This document shows positions 27,523-35,336 of a stretch of 64,000 bases of DNA, piece by piece; position 1 is the stretch's first letter, and every line of letters starts with the position of its first letter. The notes under the pieces are model-generated. The model was not told where the DNA came from. It made no database searches and saw nothing but the letters and a program-made list of their open reading frames with translations. Origin of the DNA: Desulfomicrobium sp. UBA5193 (GTDB lineage: Bacteria; Desulfobacterota; Desulfovibrionia; Desulfovibrionales; Desulfomicrobiaceae); NCBI GenBank assembly GCA_002412965.1, contig DHWB01000003.1, forward strand, positions 712,322 to 776,321, written 5' to 3'. The translations under genes were made by a program, and so were the position numbers.

Positions 27523-27819
27523 TCACTGAATCGCAATGAGATGCAGTCCGTGTTCAAAAGTTTCATGGGTAGGCTCGGATTGATATTCTTGGAATGAAAT
27601 CCCAAAGAGATTTTCATCCATGCGGAATTGCTCAAGCACACCACCGCGGCCGACAAAGAATTTCGGATGTTCCTTTAACGGGATCATGCCAAGTTTGAAT
27701 TTGAAATGGATGTGGTCATTGAGAATGTCCAGGGGCAGTTCGTCAATATCCCCGCAAATGACTCGGTGAGAAACTTGCCACCTGGGCTTGGACTGCCGTA
27801 CGATGCAGGCGTTTCCGGG
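27523..27819 (-). pseudogene. Start-less coding-like fragment, family unknown
   Basis: Minus-strand frame open from just after a TAA (27820-27822) to the TGA at 27523-27525, 98 codons. The translation has balanced, protein-like composition (VICGDIDELPLDILNDHI ... VLEQFRMDENLFGISFQEY). There is no ATG or GTG in the first half; the first ATG is mid-way. It is therefore best read as the 3' remnant of a gene that lost its start. I cannot name the family. Confidence 0.4.
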
Positions 27820-27886
27820 TTAAATTTTATTCGTCTGGTTTTTCCAGTTCCGCGTGCCAACCTTTTTTTCGGGAGGGTTCCATCTC

Positions 27887-28843
27887 ATGCTTATCGACAC
27901 AGCCTGCCCCGATCCCAAACTTTCGCCTTTCCCCGTGATCATGCGTCCCGTGGGGCGGTTTGTGCTGCCTGTGCCCGAGGGCTTGGCGCTTTCTGCGGCA
28001 TGGTTCAAAGTCAACGGGATCGCCATCGAGGAGTTGCCCTGGAAAAAGGGGCTGGGTCAAAAGCGCAGCGTGGAAGCGCTCAAGGAATCGCTCGGGACGG
28101 AAGCGGGAGTGGCAAGCGAGATCACGGGCCTGGCTGTCCGTGAGAGATGGGATGAAACCGATGTCAGCGACCTCTGCGGATTTCCGGCCATGCTGCGCTG
28201 CTGCAACGGCAGCAGGGCCGATCACAACCTGGAAGTCTATATCGGCATGCCGGATGTGATATTGTGCCTGACGGAGAACCGGCCCTTCGACACCTGCGGG
28301 CCTTGTCTGACCATAAACGGGCCAATCCTGAATCTGTTCAGGCAGTATCGCCATGGCAATGAGAATGTTCTGCCCGACAGCTTTTTTTTCTCCGCCGGAA
28401 GAGTCGAGGGTTTGAAAACCTGGAGCGAGCAGGCAGGCATAAGCCTTGAGCGCCCTCCTGTCGGCTCACGGCACAGGATTCGTCTGCGGTTTGCCACGCA
28501 TCTTTTCGCGCATCCCTGCGATCCGCCTCGAATTACTGAAGTCGTCAAGTCGGTGACCAGCAAGTATCGGATCGAATTGAAGATTTTGCGTTCACGGGAA
28601 CTTGTTTTGGCCGGTTTGAAAGGCTCGGAGGAGGTTTACATCCTCCAGCCCAAAGACAACGATTGTGCCGATGTTCCCAGGTTGACGGCCTGCTGGGAAT
28701 ATGAAGGCGCGGGCGGGGACCCGCAAAAACCGCACATAGAGCTCAAGATGTCCTGCCGGGTCGAGGCTGGGGAAGACGCGCTACGCATGTGGGACGCCAT
28801 CATCACGAATTTCAGCTCGGTGCGTGAGCATTGCGCCAAATAA
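27887..28843 (+). CDS. Possible T6SS Tli4-type immunity-like protein
   Basis: A 318-residue cytoplasmic-looking protein with no signal peptide. I chose the ATG at 27887 for the GGGAGGG nine bases ahead; an in-frame ATG at 27854 lacks a site. The N-terminus contains VIMRPVGRFVLPVPEGLAL and an F.VNGI.IEE sequence. This resembles, from memory, the N-terminal domain of Tli4 family proteins, which neutralise Tle4 phospholipase effectors of type VI secretion. Three Cys clusters (LRCCNGS, ILCLTENRPFDTCGPCLT) are notable. No Tle4 lipase, VgrG or PAAR gene lies in the window, so any effector partner is missing or elsewhere. The assignment is tentative. It stands alone, 497 bp after the giant gene. Confidence 0.45.
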   Translation: MLIDTACPDPKLSPFPVIMRPVGRFVLPVPEGLALSAAWFKVNGIAIEELPWKKGLGQKRSVEALKESLGTEAGVASEITGLAVRERWDETDVSDLCGFPAMLRCCNGSRADHNLEVYIGMPDVILCLTENRPFDTCGPCLTINGPILNLFRQYRHGNENVLPDSFFFSAGRVEGLKTWSEQAGISLERPPVGSRHRIRLRFATHLFAHPCDPPRITEVVKSVTSKYRIELKILRSRELVLAGLKGSEEVYILQPKDNDCADVPRLTACWEYEGAGGDPQKPHIELKMSCRVEAGEDALRMWDAIITNFSSVREHCAK

Positions 28844-28928
28844 CCACGGGTTCCTGAGCCTGAACATTGCTCGGTCGGAAGATGGCTACGGATATTGTGG
28901 CTTTTCGTCTGTTGAAACGCCAAAAAGC

Positions 28929-29498
28929 CTAGTCGTTGCCCACGAATCCATTCAGAAACTCCACCATCTCCATCTCCGTTTCGTCCCGCAGCATGGTTTT
29001 GAAAGTAAATCCGTGCGTTACAATGGTATGATTGTCTTCGGAAAATCCATAGCTCAGCATCACAATTTCTTTTTTATTCAGCGTTCCCTCAATTTTGTTG
29101 TACATGATTACGGATTTGTTGACTTCGATGAATTCTGATTCGATCAGCTTCGCATTTTTAAGTTTATATTCATTGATCAGTTTTCTGTAAATTTCCGTCA
29201 TCGGCACGAATTCATTGTAATAAGAGATATGCGCAGTTGTGAATCTGCGTGTGAAAGACTCGATCCATGGATCATCATCTTTTTTGGGAGACCATAATTT
29301 GTTATCATAGTAAAATGAGCTTCCTGTCTTTCCTATGGAAACTTTATATGTAGCAGTCTTTGATTTTTGTCGTGTTTCCATGTGCTTGTACAGCGACTCG
29401 CTGGATTCTTTCTTCTTCCGGAGTTGCGCATCCCTGTCGGTGGAAGCGCATGACGCCGTGAAAACAAGCAGAATTGCAAAGACAAGATATTTGATCAC
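28929..29498 (-). CDS. Predicted lipoprotein, function unknown
   Basis: A 189-residue protein. The likely start is GTG at 29498, with GGAG seven bases upstream. It begins a lipoprotein signal peptide (MIKYLVFAILLVFTASC) whose lipobox TASC places the lipidated Cys at residue 17. A charged helical segment follows, then a soluble beta-rich domain of ~120 residues. The frame stays open upstream to 29780, but that part overlaps the methyltransferase gene antisense to its reading and looks non-coding. The gene is clearly more AT-rich than its neighbours, suggesting acquisition. Family not recognised. Confidence 0.65.
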   Translation of the reverse strand: MIKYLVFAILLVFTASCASTDRDAQLRKKKESSESLYKHMETRQKSKTATYKVSIGKTGSSFYYDNKLWSPKKDDDPWIESFTRRFTTAHISYYNEFVPMTEIYRKLINEYKLKNAKLIESEFIEVNKSVIMYNKIEGTLNKKEIVMLSYGFSEDNHTIVTHGFTFKTMLRDETEMEMVEFLNGFVGND

Positions 29499-29556
29499 GC
29501 AAGGTCTCCATTGCTGATTTTTTGTGTGCTCCTGGCGGTGACCGCGTTTTCGCAGT

Positions 29557-30216
29557 TCAAGCCGGCCGCGTGTACACTGCGAAGAAGTGGGGTACCGGTG
29601 GATTCTGGTCGTCATCATAGGCCATGAAGAATGATTCTGACAAGCCGACCCGCACGAACCCGTCGATCTCTCCTTTGTCCAGCGCGATCGGAAAAGTTTC
29701 GGACATATCGTCGCTGCTGCGGCTACGGCACGATACAATGATCTCACCCCTTGGCGCGGCCAACTCCGCGATGGCCTCAAGCGCCCTGACCCGGTTTTGG
29801 CCCGTCAGGATCTGGATGGTGTTGCACTCGTATACGAGGTCGAACCCACGCCGCCACTGCGCGGGAAGATCCAGCAGATCGGCGACACGGTAGTCGACCG
29901 TGCTCGCGGGGTACCTTTGCCGACACATGGCGACGGCCGAAGGGGAGATGTCGAAGGCCGCAGTGTCATAACCGTGCTCTGCAAGCGCCTCCGCATCATC
30001 ACCGAGGCCGCAGCCGATCGTGATGGCCCGCTTGCCGATCTGCGCCGGCCGTTTTCCGATCCAGTCGAGCAGCAGCGGGTTGGGCTTCAGATCGGCCCAG
30101 TACACCTTGTTGATGTCACCCTCGGCCCGCGCGTAGAATTCCTCGAACCATCCGTCCGGATTTCCGCGCTTGGCGTAAGACTTTGCCAGAAGTTGCGTTG
30201 CGAGCTTGGGGTTCAT
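29557..30216 (-). CDS. SAM-dependent methyltransferase, thiopurine-methyltransferase-like
   Basis: A 219-residue protein. The start at 30216 (MNPKLATQ) has AAAGGA upstream; an ATG at 30288 would add a poor 24-residue tail. It has a class I Rossmann methyltransferase fold. Motif I is AITIGCGLGDDAEALAEHG, followed by the acidic strand end TAAFDISPSAV. Motif II is around YRVADLLDLPAQW, and motif IV is FDLVYECNTIQIL. The N-terminal W..FY.RAEGD....W sequence is like TPMT/TehB-type enzymes that methylate small S, Se or Te compounds or halides. The substrate cannot be read from sequence. It appears monocistronic, 167 bp upstream of the tRNA pair and in the opposite direction. Confidence 0.8.
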   Translation of the reverse strand: MNPKLATQLLAKSYAKRGNPDGWFEEFYARAEGDINKVYWADLKPNPLLLDWIGKRPAQIGKRAITIGCGLGDDAEALAEHGYDTAAFDISPSAVAMCRQRYPASTVDYRVADLLDLPAQWRRGFDLVYECNTIQILTGQNRVRALEAIAELAAPRGEIIVSCRSRSSDDMSETFPIALDKGEIDGFVRVGLSESFFMAYDDDQNPPVPHFFAVYTRPA

Positions 30217-30332
30217 GGTTTGGTCCTTTGTTTGTTTCTGCGGTCCCGACACGACAATCAAGAATAGTGCACTATGCCCAAAGATCAAAGAGGACGGGGG
30301 GGGAGAATTTTTCTGTCTTGCGCGAAAAGTCT

Positions 30333-30359
30333 TTGACAGCGACCGGGTGTGAATATAGA
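30333..30359 (+). promoter_or_regulatory. Probable sigma-70 promoter of the tRNA pair
   Basis: TTGACA at 30333-30338 and TATAGA at 30354-30359, spaced 15 bp, end 23 bp before tRNA-Val. The short spacer is unusual; TAGAGA at 17 bp is an alternative -10. Confidence 0.45.
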
Positions 30360-30382
30360 GACATTTTCTCGTTGGATGGACG

Positions 30383-30458
30383 GGGCGGTTAGCTCAGCTG
30401 GGAGAGCGTCGGCCTTACAAGCCGAGGGTCATAGGTTCGATCCCTGTACCGCCCACCA
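30383..30458 (+). tRNA. tRNA-Val (anticodon TAC)
   Basis: 76 nt including an encoded CCA. The acceptor GGGCGGT pairs with ACCGCCC (30448-30454). The D arm, the anticodon stem TCGGC/GCCGA with loop CTTACAA, and the T arm with GGTTCGATCC are all present. The anticodon TAC is at 30416-30418. Confidence 0.95.
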
Positions 30459-30479
30459 CGAAGACAAAGACAGGAATGC

Positions 30480-30558
<79 letters not shown>

Positions 30559-30564
30559 GAAATC

Positions 30565-30597
30565 AAGGGTTTACGTGAAAGCGTAAACCCTTTTTCT
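30565..30597 (+). terminator. Terminator after tRNA-Asp (island-side)
   Basis: AAGGGTTTACG (30565-30575) pairs perfectly with CGTAAACCCTT (30582-30592) over a 6-nt loop, followed by a T-rich run. It lies inside the island and probably supplies 3' processing for the reconstituted tRNA. Confidence 0.8.
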
Positions 30598-30600
30598 TGT

Positions 30601-31067
30601 TCACGTGTCCCGCCTGCGTGTCCCAAAAATTTTCGAGGCCAGAATTGACGTGGTTCGATTGGCCGTTGTGACACGATGAATGTAGCGTTGCGTCGTAGTG
30701 GCTGATTTGTGTCTGAGGAGCTGCTGGACATCAAAAAGGCCTACCGAGCCGTCAGCGATCGCCACACTCGCCGCAAGGTGGCGAATCCCGTGATAACCAA
30801 ACGGCTTGACTCCGGCCTGCTCACACAAGCGATATAGCCACCGCCGATTGTCGACGAGTGGCTTTTTTCCTCTTTTGCTGACGAAGACATGATCTACTTC
30901 CGGATGTCGGTTCATTTGTTCGCACAAAACCGACTTAAACTCGGGCGGGATAGGTACAAGCTTCAACGTCTGAGTTCTTCCGCTTGCGTGTCCATAAGCG
31001 GAGTCGGTTTTCACGCAAATCCACATCGTTGGTCTTCAGCGCGAAGACTTCACTCTTGCGTCCCGCT
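30601..31067 (-). pseudogene. Tyrosine recombinase (integrase), C-terminal remnant with frameshift
   Basis: The intact stretch (stop at 30601, frame open to 31026) encodes the catalytic C-terminus: GYHGIRHLAASVAI carries the HxxR motif, and LLRHKSATTTQRYIH the second His region and the Tyr nucleophile. Upstream the match continues in another frame (RKSEVFALKTNDVDLRENRL, ~31000-31060), so a frameshift lies near 30975. The N-terminal arm- and core-binding domains are gone where the sequence joins an IS66 fragment near 31065. It points toward tRNA-Asp, as expected of the island's own integrase. Catalytic competence is very unlikely. Confidence 0.8.
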
Positions 31068-31292
31068 GAGTTCTTCAGTGGTCTGCGCTACGGGGAATCT
31101 TTCGAAGAGGAATTTCAGGTAGGCTTGGGGCTCGATCTCATTGGCCTTGGCGGTTTCAACCAGGGTGAACAGCATGGCGCTGGCATCAGCGCCCTTAGGG
31201 ACTCCGGCGAAGAGCCAGTTCTTTCTGCCCAGGGCCACAATGCGGATGGCGATCTCGAGTCGCTTATCTTTACAGTGGTGTCGGTAGAGTTG
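31050..31292 (-). pseudogene. IS66-family transposase, C-terminal fragment
   Basis: The minus-strand open frame encodes the typical IS66 TnpC C-terminus: RLEIAIRIVALGRKNWLF, then VPKGADASAMLFTLVETAKAN, then EPQAYLKFLFERFPVAQTTEEL. An in-frame TGA at 31293-31295 ends the homology upstream. The fragment fuses to integrase-like sequence at about 31060-31068. No terminal inverted repeats are visible, so this is a relic. Confidence 0.75.
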
Positions 31293-31382
31293 TCAGATTT
31301 AATGTACTTTGAGCGCTCATTGAGTGTTCCAATGAGAAATAACAATCTAATATTCCGCAGAAATATTTATAAGGTATATTTT

Positions 31383-31412
31383 TTGCATTATTTGGCAAGA
31401 TTTATCTATGAT
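31383..31412 (+). promoter_or_regulatory. Possible promoter of the PEP-CTERM gene
   Basis: TTGCAT at 31383-31388 and TATGAT at 31407-31412, 18-bp spacer, in a very AT-rich stretch 54 bp before the start codon. Weak -35; tentative. Confidence 0.35.
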
Positions 31413-31465
31413 TATTTAAAAATGTTTATTGTAAGGAGAATTCAGCAGGGACAAAAGGGAGGCAT

Positions 31466-32485
31466 ATGAAGACTCGTTCATCGAACGTATTGGCAGGGGC
31501 AATTCTGGCGTTGGGTCTGGCTCTCGTTTTTTCAAAGGGGGTGGGGGCGGAAATTATTTACTATCCAATCTCCGGACCCGGTTTTACAATAATTGACTAT
31601 GCGGGCCTACTCAACCCTATCTATTCCAACGGAAATCTCGTTATTGAGGATGATGATATCACCCTCGCAGATTCTCTTGCTATATCGGGTAGTCTTCTTC
31701 AAACTTCAGGCAGTCTTGTACTCCAAACTCCACTCACGGTGGGCAATGGGTTTACTTCCAATGCGGGTTATGTGAGCATCGGATTTGGAGGGAAAAAGCC
31801 CGGTCCTGTGCCCCCGACGCCAGGAAAAGATGTGCTTTCGATCACGGGTGATTTCACTTTGGGCGAGTCAATGGTGAGTGTGGGCTTTGGAGGGCGCACA
31901 CCAAAGCCTGTTCCGTCTCCACCAGGTACTGATGAAATGCTCATTTCGACTTCAGGCAGTTTTAAAGCGACTGGTAGCACGGTGAGCCTCGTGTTTGGGG
32001 CAAAGCCTCAGCCTTTGCCTGCACCTGGCGGAAATGAGTGGTATGCTTCTTTTTTCTCGGATGATTTCTACTCCTCTACTGATTTCTGGGTACCCAATTC
32101 TGGAAATTTAGTTGATGCTATGCCGAATTCGCTCCCTTCGCCTAATATATTCCAAGTCTATGATTTTGCCTACATTGAAAGTAGTCAGTTTTTGTTGGAG
32201 GATAGTGCTTTCAACTTCGATCTGAACAATTTAGGCGCTGCATATGGCGACGTCTTTTTACTGGGACTTGCGGACAGTATCTCCATCAAAAATGTCAGAA
32301 CAAATCTTCCAGACGGATGGGGCTTTTTTTCTGCTCCATACAATTCTTTTCTTTATGGGATCATGCCACTTTCTCCGAACGCCCCCAATCTCGTTCCCGA
32401 GCCCTCCACATTGCTTCTACTGGGTGTCGGACTGATGGGAATTGCCAGGTCCCTGTCCCGGAGGAGCAAGAAGATTACGAACTGA
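31466..32485 (+). CDS. PEP-CTERM sorting-domain protein with three GFGG/P repeats
   Basis: A 339-residue exported protein. The ATG at 31466 has GGGAGGC upstream. Signal peptide: NVLAGAILALGLALVFSKGVGA. Residues ~95-190 hold three ~38-residue repeats, each with a (G/V)FG(G/A).xPxP turn (IGFGGKKPGPVPPTPG, VGFGGRTPKPVPSPPG, LVFGAKPQPLPAPGG). The C-terminus is a textbook PEP-CTERM signal: VPEPSTLLLLGVGLMGIA followed by a basic tail. PEP-CTERM proteins are cleaved and sorted by exosortase (EpsH/XrtA type), often in biofilm or exopolysaccharide producers. No exosortase lies in the window. Base composition is AT-rich compared with the flanks. A terminator-like hairpin separates it from the TPS operon 75 bp on. 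Confidence 0.88.
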   Translation: MKTRSSNVLAGAILALGLALVFSKGVGAEIIYYPISGPGFTIIDYAGLLNPIYSNGNLVIEDDDITLADSLAISGSLLQTSGSLVLQTPLTVGNGFTSNAGYVSIGFGGKKPGPVPPTPGKDVLSITGDFTLGESMVSVGFGGRTPKPVPSPPGTDEMLISTSGSFKATGSTVSLVFGAKPQPLPAPGGNEWYASFFSDDFYSSTDFWVPNSGNLVDAMPNSLPSPNIFQVYDFAYIESSQFLLEDSAFNFDLNNLGAAYGDVFLLGLADSISIKNVRTNLPDGWGFFSAPYNSFLYGIMPLSPNAPNLVPEPSTLLLLGVGLMGIARSLSRRSKKITN

Positions 32486-32503
32486 GGTCCTCAAAAGGAT
32501 GGT

Positions 32504-32537
32504 GCGGGAGGGGAGCATTCCCCTCCTGCTTTTCTTT
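32504..32537 (+). terminator. Terminator between PEP-CTERM gene and TPS operon
   Basis: An 11-bp stem GCGGGAGGGGA (32504-32514) / TCCCCTCCTGC (32519-32529) with loop GCAT, followed by TTTTCTTT. It may be partial, since the tpsA-like gene begins 24 bp later. Confidence 0.7.
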
Positions 32538-32560
32538 AAACCTCTAGCTTCGAGGGCAGT

Positions 32561-35293
32561 ATGGTGAGACGACCCTTCCCAACCTGCTTTTTTTGCCTTC
32601 TCTTTCTGCTTTGTCTTCTTTTTCTTTCTTCAGCCACCCGGGCCGAAGTGAACCTAGACGGTTCTCTCGGCGGACCGTCGGGAGCTGTTGCCGGTCCCGA
32701 CTTTCAGATCACCGAAAGCATGGGGATACGTCCCGGGGGCGGGCAGAACCTTTTTCACAGCTTCGGAAAGTTCAATATCGCTGCGAGTGAGAGCGCAATC
32801 TTCAGTGGCTCTGCGGACATTGCCAATATCATCGCACGAGTCACAGGCGGCGTGTCCTCCATCGACGGGTTGGTCAGATCCACCATCAATGGTGCTAACC
32901 TCTTTCTGCTCAATCCCGCCGGGGTGATGTTTGGACCCAATGCCAGGCTCGATGTCAAAGGCAGCTTCCATGTGAGCACGGCCGATTATCTGAAGTTCAA
33001 CAACAACGAGAAATTCTCAAGCGATCCTGGTTCGCCCTCCGTGCTCTCTGTTGCCGATCCCGCAGCCTTTGGATTTCTGAACTCGAATCCGGCTGCACTC
33101 ACTGGAAACGGAGCATACCTCGAGGTGCCCGAGGGCCAGACCCTGTCAATGATCGGCGGCGACATCACCTACAAGGCATACCCGGTTGCACCCGCGGACC
33201 TGCTGTTCGCTCCTGCGGTTCTGACCGCTCCCGGAGGGGCGGTCAATCTGGCGAGTGTTGCCGCGTCGGGCGAATTGAATCTTGCGGACATGGACACCTC
33301 GGATTTCGCGCGGCTGGGTTCGATTAGCTTCACTGACGGGGCCAAGGTGAGCGCCACCAGTTGGTACGGGTACTACGCCGCAGGAACTGTGGTGATCAGG
33401 GGCGGAAACATCCTGTTGCAGGACACCGGAGTGGACGCCTACGGCAATCCCGGCGGACGCATCGACATACGAGGACGAAATCTTCATCTGGACAATGCCT
33501 ACCTGGTGGGGGCCAACGCCAATTTTTATGATGTCGACTCGCCTGAAGACCATCCGGGCACAGCAGTGCACATTGATCTCTCTGAAGATCTGATCATGAC
33601 CCATGCGGCGGTCATAGATACGCAGGTCCTGGGGACCGGAAGCGGCGGCTCAGTCGAAATAGCGGCCCGGAACGCTTTTTTAGGTGATGCATCACTGGAT
33701 GCCACCTCCTACAACGACATCAATTATTACGGCTATATCTCGACCACGGCATTCGGGTCCGGGGATACTGGAAACATTGCCCTCTCTGCAAAAGAGATCG
33801 TGGTTCGCAATGGATTTTATATCAACACTCAGACCTATGACTACGGAGATGCCGGCGATGTCTCCATCCAGGCAACGGAGCGCCTGTCCCTGACCGATCA
33901 GGCAAACATCGGCACGGGAGCCTATGGGATTGGGAGCGGCGGTATCGTGACAATCACAGCTCCCGACATCTTCATATCGGCCGCCAACAGGGAAGCCGTT
34001 GAAAACATCTCGACGGTTACCGGAATCTCGGCTCAGGCTGGATATGCATCGAACGGCGGAACGGTGAACGTCACGGCCGACAGTCTGGAGTTCCGGGACG
34101 GCGGACAAATCAGCTCGGTGCTGTACGACATCTGGGGATATGCCCTGGGCCGCGGCGCGGACGTGAATGTCAGCACGGGTGAATTGATCATCTCGGGGTA
34201 CATTGAAGATCAGAGATACGCTCCAATCGGGTACGCCCTCTCTGGCATCGATTCCCGTGTCCTGGGCGCAGGGGCGACCGGCACCGGCGGAGACATCATC
34301 ATTGATGCGGACAGCCTTTTCATCGACAACGGTGGGGTCATCCGTACCGGCCTCTATTCGGATGCCTCGGGAACGGCGGGAAATATCGACATCACGGCAG
34401 GACAGATCGAGATTGGCGGCCGGGGGCAGATCTATGCGGATTCCTTTCGAGGAACCGGCGATTCGGGCGACATCTCCATCACTGCCGATGGTCTCCAGAT
34501 AACCGGGGCCAAGGGGTCCCCCAGACCCGACCCGCTGGATTTCGACTTCACCGGGGTGTCCACCTCCACCAGCGCCGGACAAGGCGGAGCGATTGCGCTT
34601 TATATCGCAGGAGACATCGCTTTGACCAAGCAAGGCGGAATACAGGCCGACACCCGTGGGACCGGAACCGGGGGGACGATCGTTGTTGAGGCCGGGGACA
34701 TCCAAATGAGTGATGAGGCCTTCATTACCGCGGCCTCTACCGGGACCGGGGATGCCGGGAACATCGATTTAACATCCGGATATTCGTTCGTCATGCGGGA
34801 CAGTTCCATTGCCACGGAGGCCTCGGTGGAGGCGGACGGCGGAAACATCAACATCCGCGTGCCCTACATGATCAAAATGGTCGGCAGCACCATTACCTCG
34901 AGCGTGGGGGGTGGGCCGGAGACCACAGGCGGCAATATTGCCATCGATCCCGAGTACTTCATCATGAAGGACAGCTCGATCATCGCCAATGCGTTTGAGG
35001 GTACCGGTGGCAACATCCGGATCGTGGCCGGAGTTTTTTTGGCCGATCCCGGTAGCATCATAGATGCTTCTTCCGAAAAAGGGATCAGCGGCACCGTGGA
35101 CATTCAGGCACCGATCCAGAACGTCAGCGGAGTGCTGAAGCCGCTTCCCGAAGAGTACAGCAGTGCCGATACACTCCTCCGGGAGCAGTGTCTGGCCCGT
35201 TTGCGCGGGGGAGAATACAGCAGCTTCGTAATCGGCGGTCGCGACGGCCTGCCGGTGGAGCCCGGCAATCTCATGCCTGGCCCGCCCAACTGA
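32561..35293 (+). CDS. TpsA-type exoprotein (filamentous haemagglutinin N-terminal domain)
   Basis: A 910-residue secreted protein. Signal peptide (CLLFLLCLLFLSSATRA), then the two-partner-secretion domain: GIRPGGGQNLFHSFGKFNI, IIARVTGGVSSIDG and LFLLNPAGVMFGPNARLDV are its hallmark sequences. Residues ~130-850 are a long right-handed beta-helix-type region rich in GTGG, GNI and DAGDV turns. The C-terminus (LREQCLARLRGGEYSSFVIG...) matches a tail often seen in cyanobacterial and deltaproteobacterial TPS proteins linked to CHAT genes. The TPS domain is recognised in the periplasm by the TpsB POTRA domains, and the helix is exported through the TpsB barrel. The partner is encoded 44 bp downstream. 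The target or ligand is not predictable. Confidence 0.92.
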   Translation: MVRRPFPTCFFCLLFLLCLLFLSSATRAEVNLDGSLGGPSGAVAGPDFQITESMGIRPGGGQNLFHSFGKFNIAASESAIFSGSADIANIIARVTGGVSSIDGLVRSTINGANLFLLNPAGVMFGPNARLDVKGSFHVSTADYLKFNNNEKFSSDPGSPSVLSVADPAAFGFLNSNPAALTGNGAYLEVPEGQTLSMIGGDITYKAYPVAPADLLFAPAVLTAPGGAVNLASVAASGELNLADMDTSDFARLGSISFTDGAKVSATSWYGYYAAGTVVIRGGNILLQDTGVDAYGNPGGRIDIRGRNLHLDNAYLVGANANFYDVDSPEDHPGTAVHIDLSEDLIMTHAAVIDTQVLGTGSGGSVEIAARNAFLGDASLDATSYNDINYYGYISTTAFGSGDTGNIALSAKEIVVRNGFYINTQTYDYGDAGDVSIQATERLSLTDQANIGTGAYGIGSGGIVTITAPDIFISAANREAVENISTVTGISAQAGYASNGGTVNVTADSLEFRDGGQISSVLYDIWGYALGRGADVNVSTGELIISGYIEDQRYAPIGYALSGIDSRVLGAGATGTGGDIIIDADSLFIDNGGVIRTGLYSDASGTAGNIDITAGQIEIGGRGQIYADSFRGTGDSGDISITADGLQITGAKGSPRPDPLDFDFTGVSTSTSAGQGGAIALYIAGDIALTKQGGIQADTRGTGTGGTIVVEAGDIQMSDEAFITAASTGTGDAGNIDLTSGYSFVMRDSSIATEASVEADGGNINIRVPYMIKMVGSTITSSVGGGPETTGGNIAIDPEYFIMKDSSIIANAFEGTGGNIRIVAGVFLADPGSIIDASSEKGISGTVDIQAPIQNVSGVLKPLPEEYSSADTLLREQCLARLRGGEYSSFVIGGRDGLPVEPGNLMPGPPN

Positions 35294-35336
35294 TCACTCC
35301 TGCCAAACTTTTCGTCCAGGACAAGGAGGGACCCCT

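Noticed and set aside
31391..31412. Sigma-54 promoter for the PEP-CTERM gene (TTGGCA)
   Set aside because: PEP-CTERM genes can be sigma-54 dependent, but the -12 GC element is not at the required distance.
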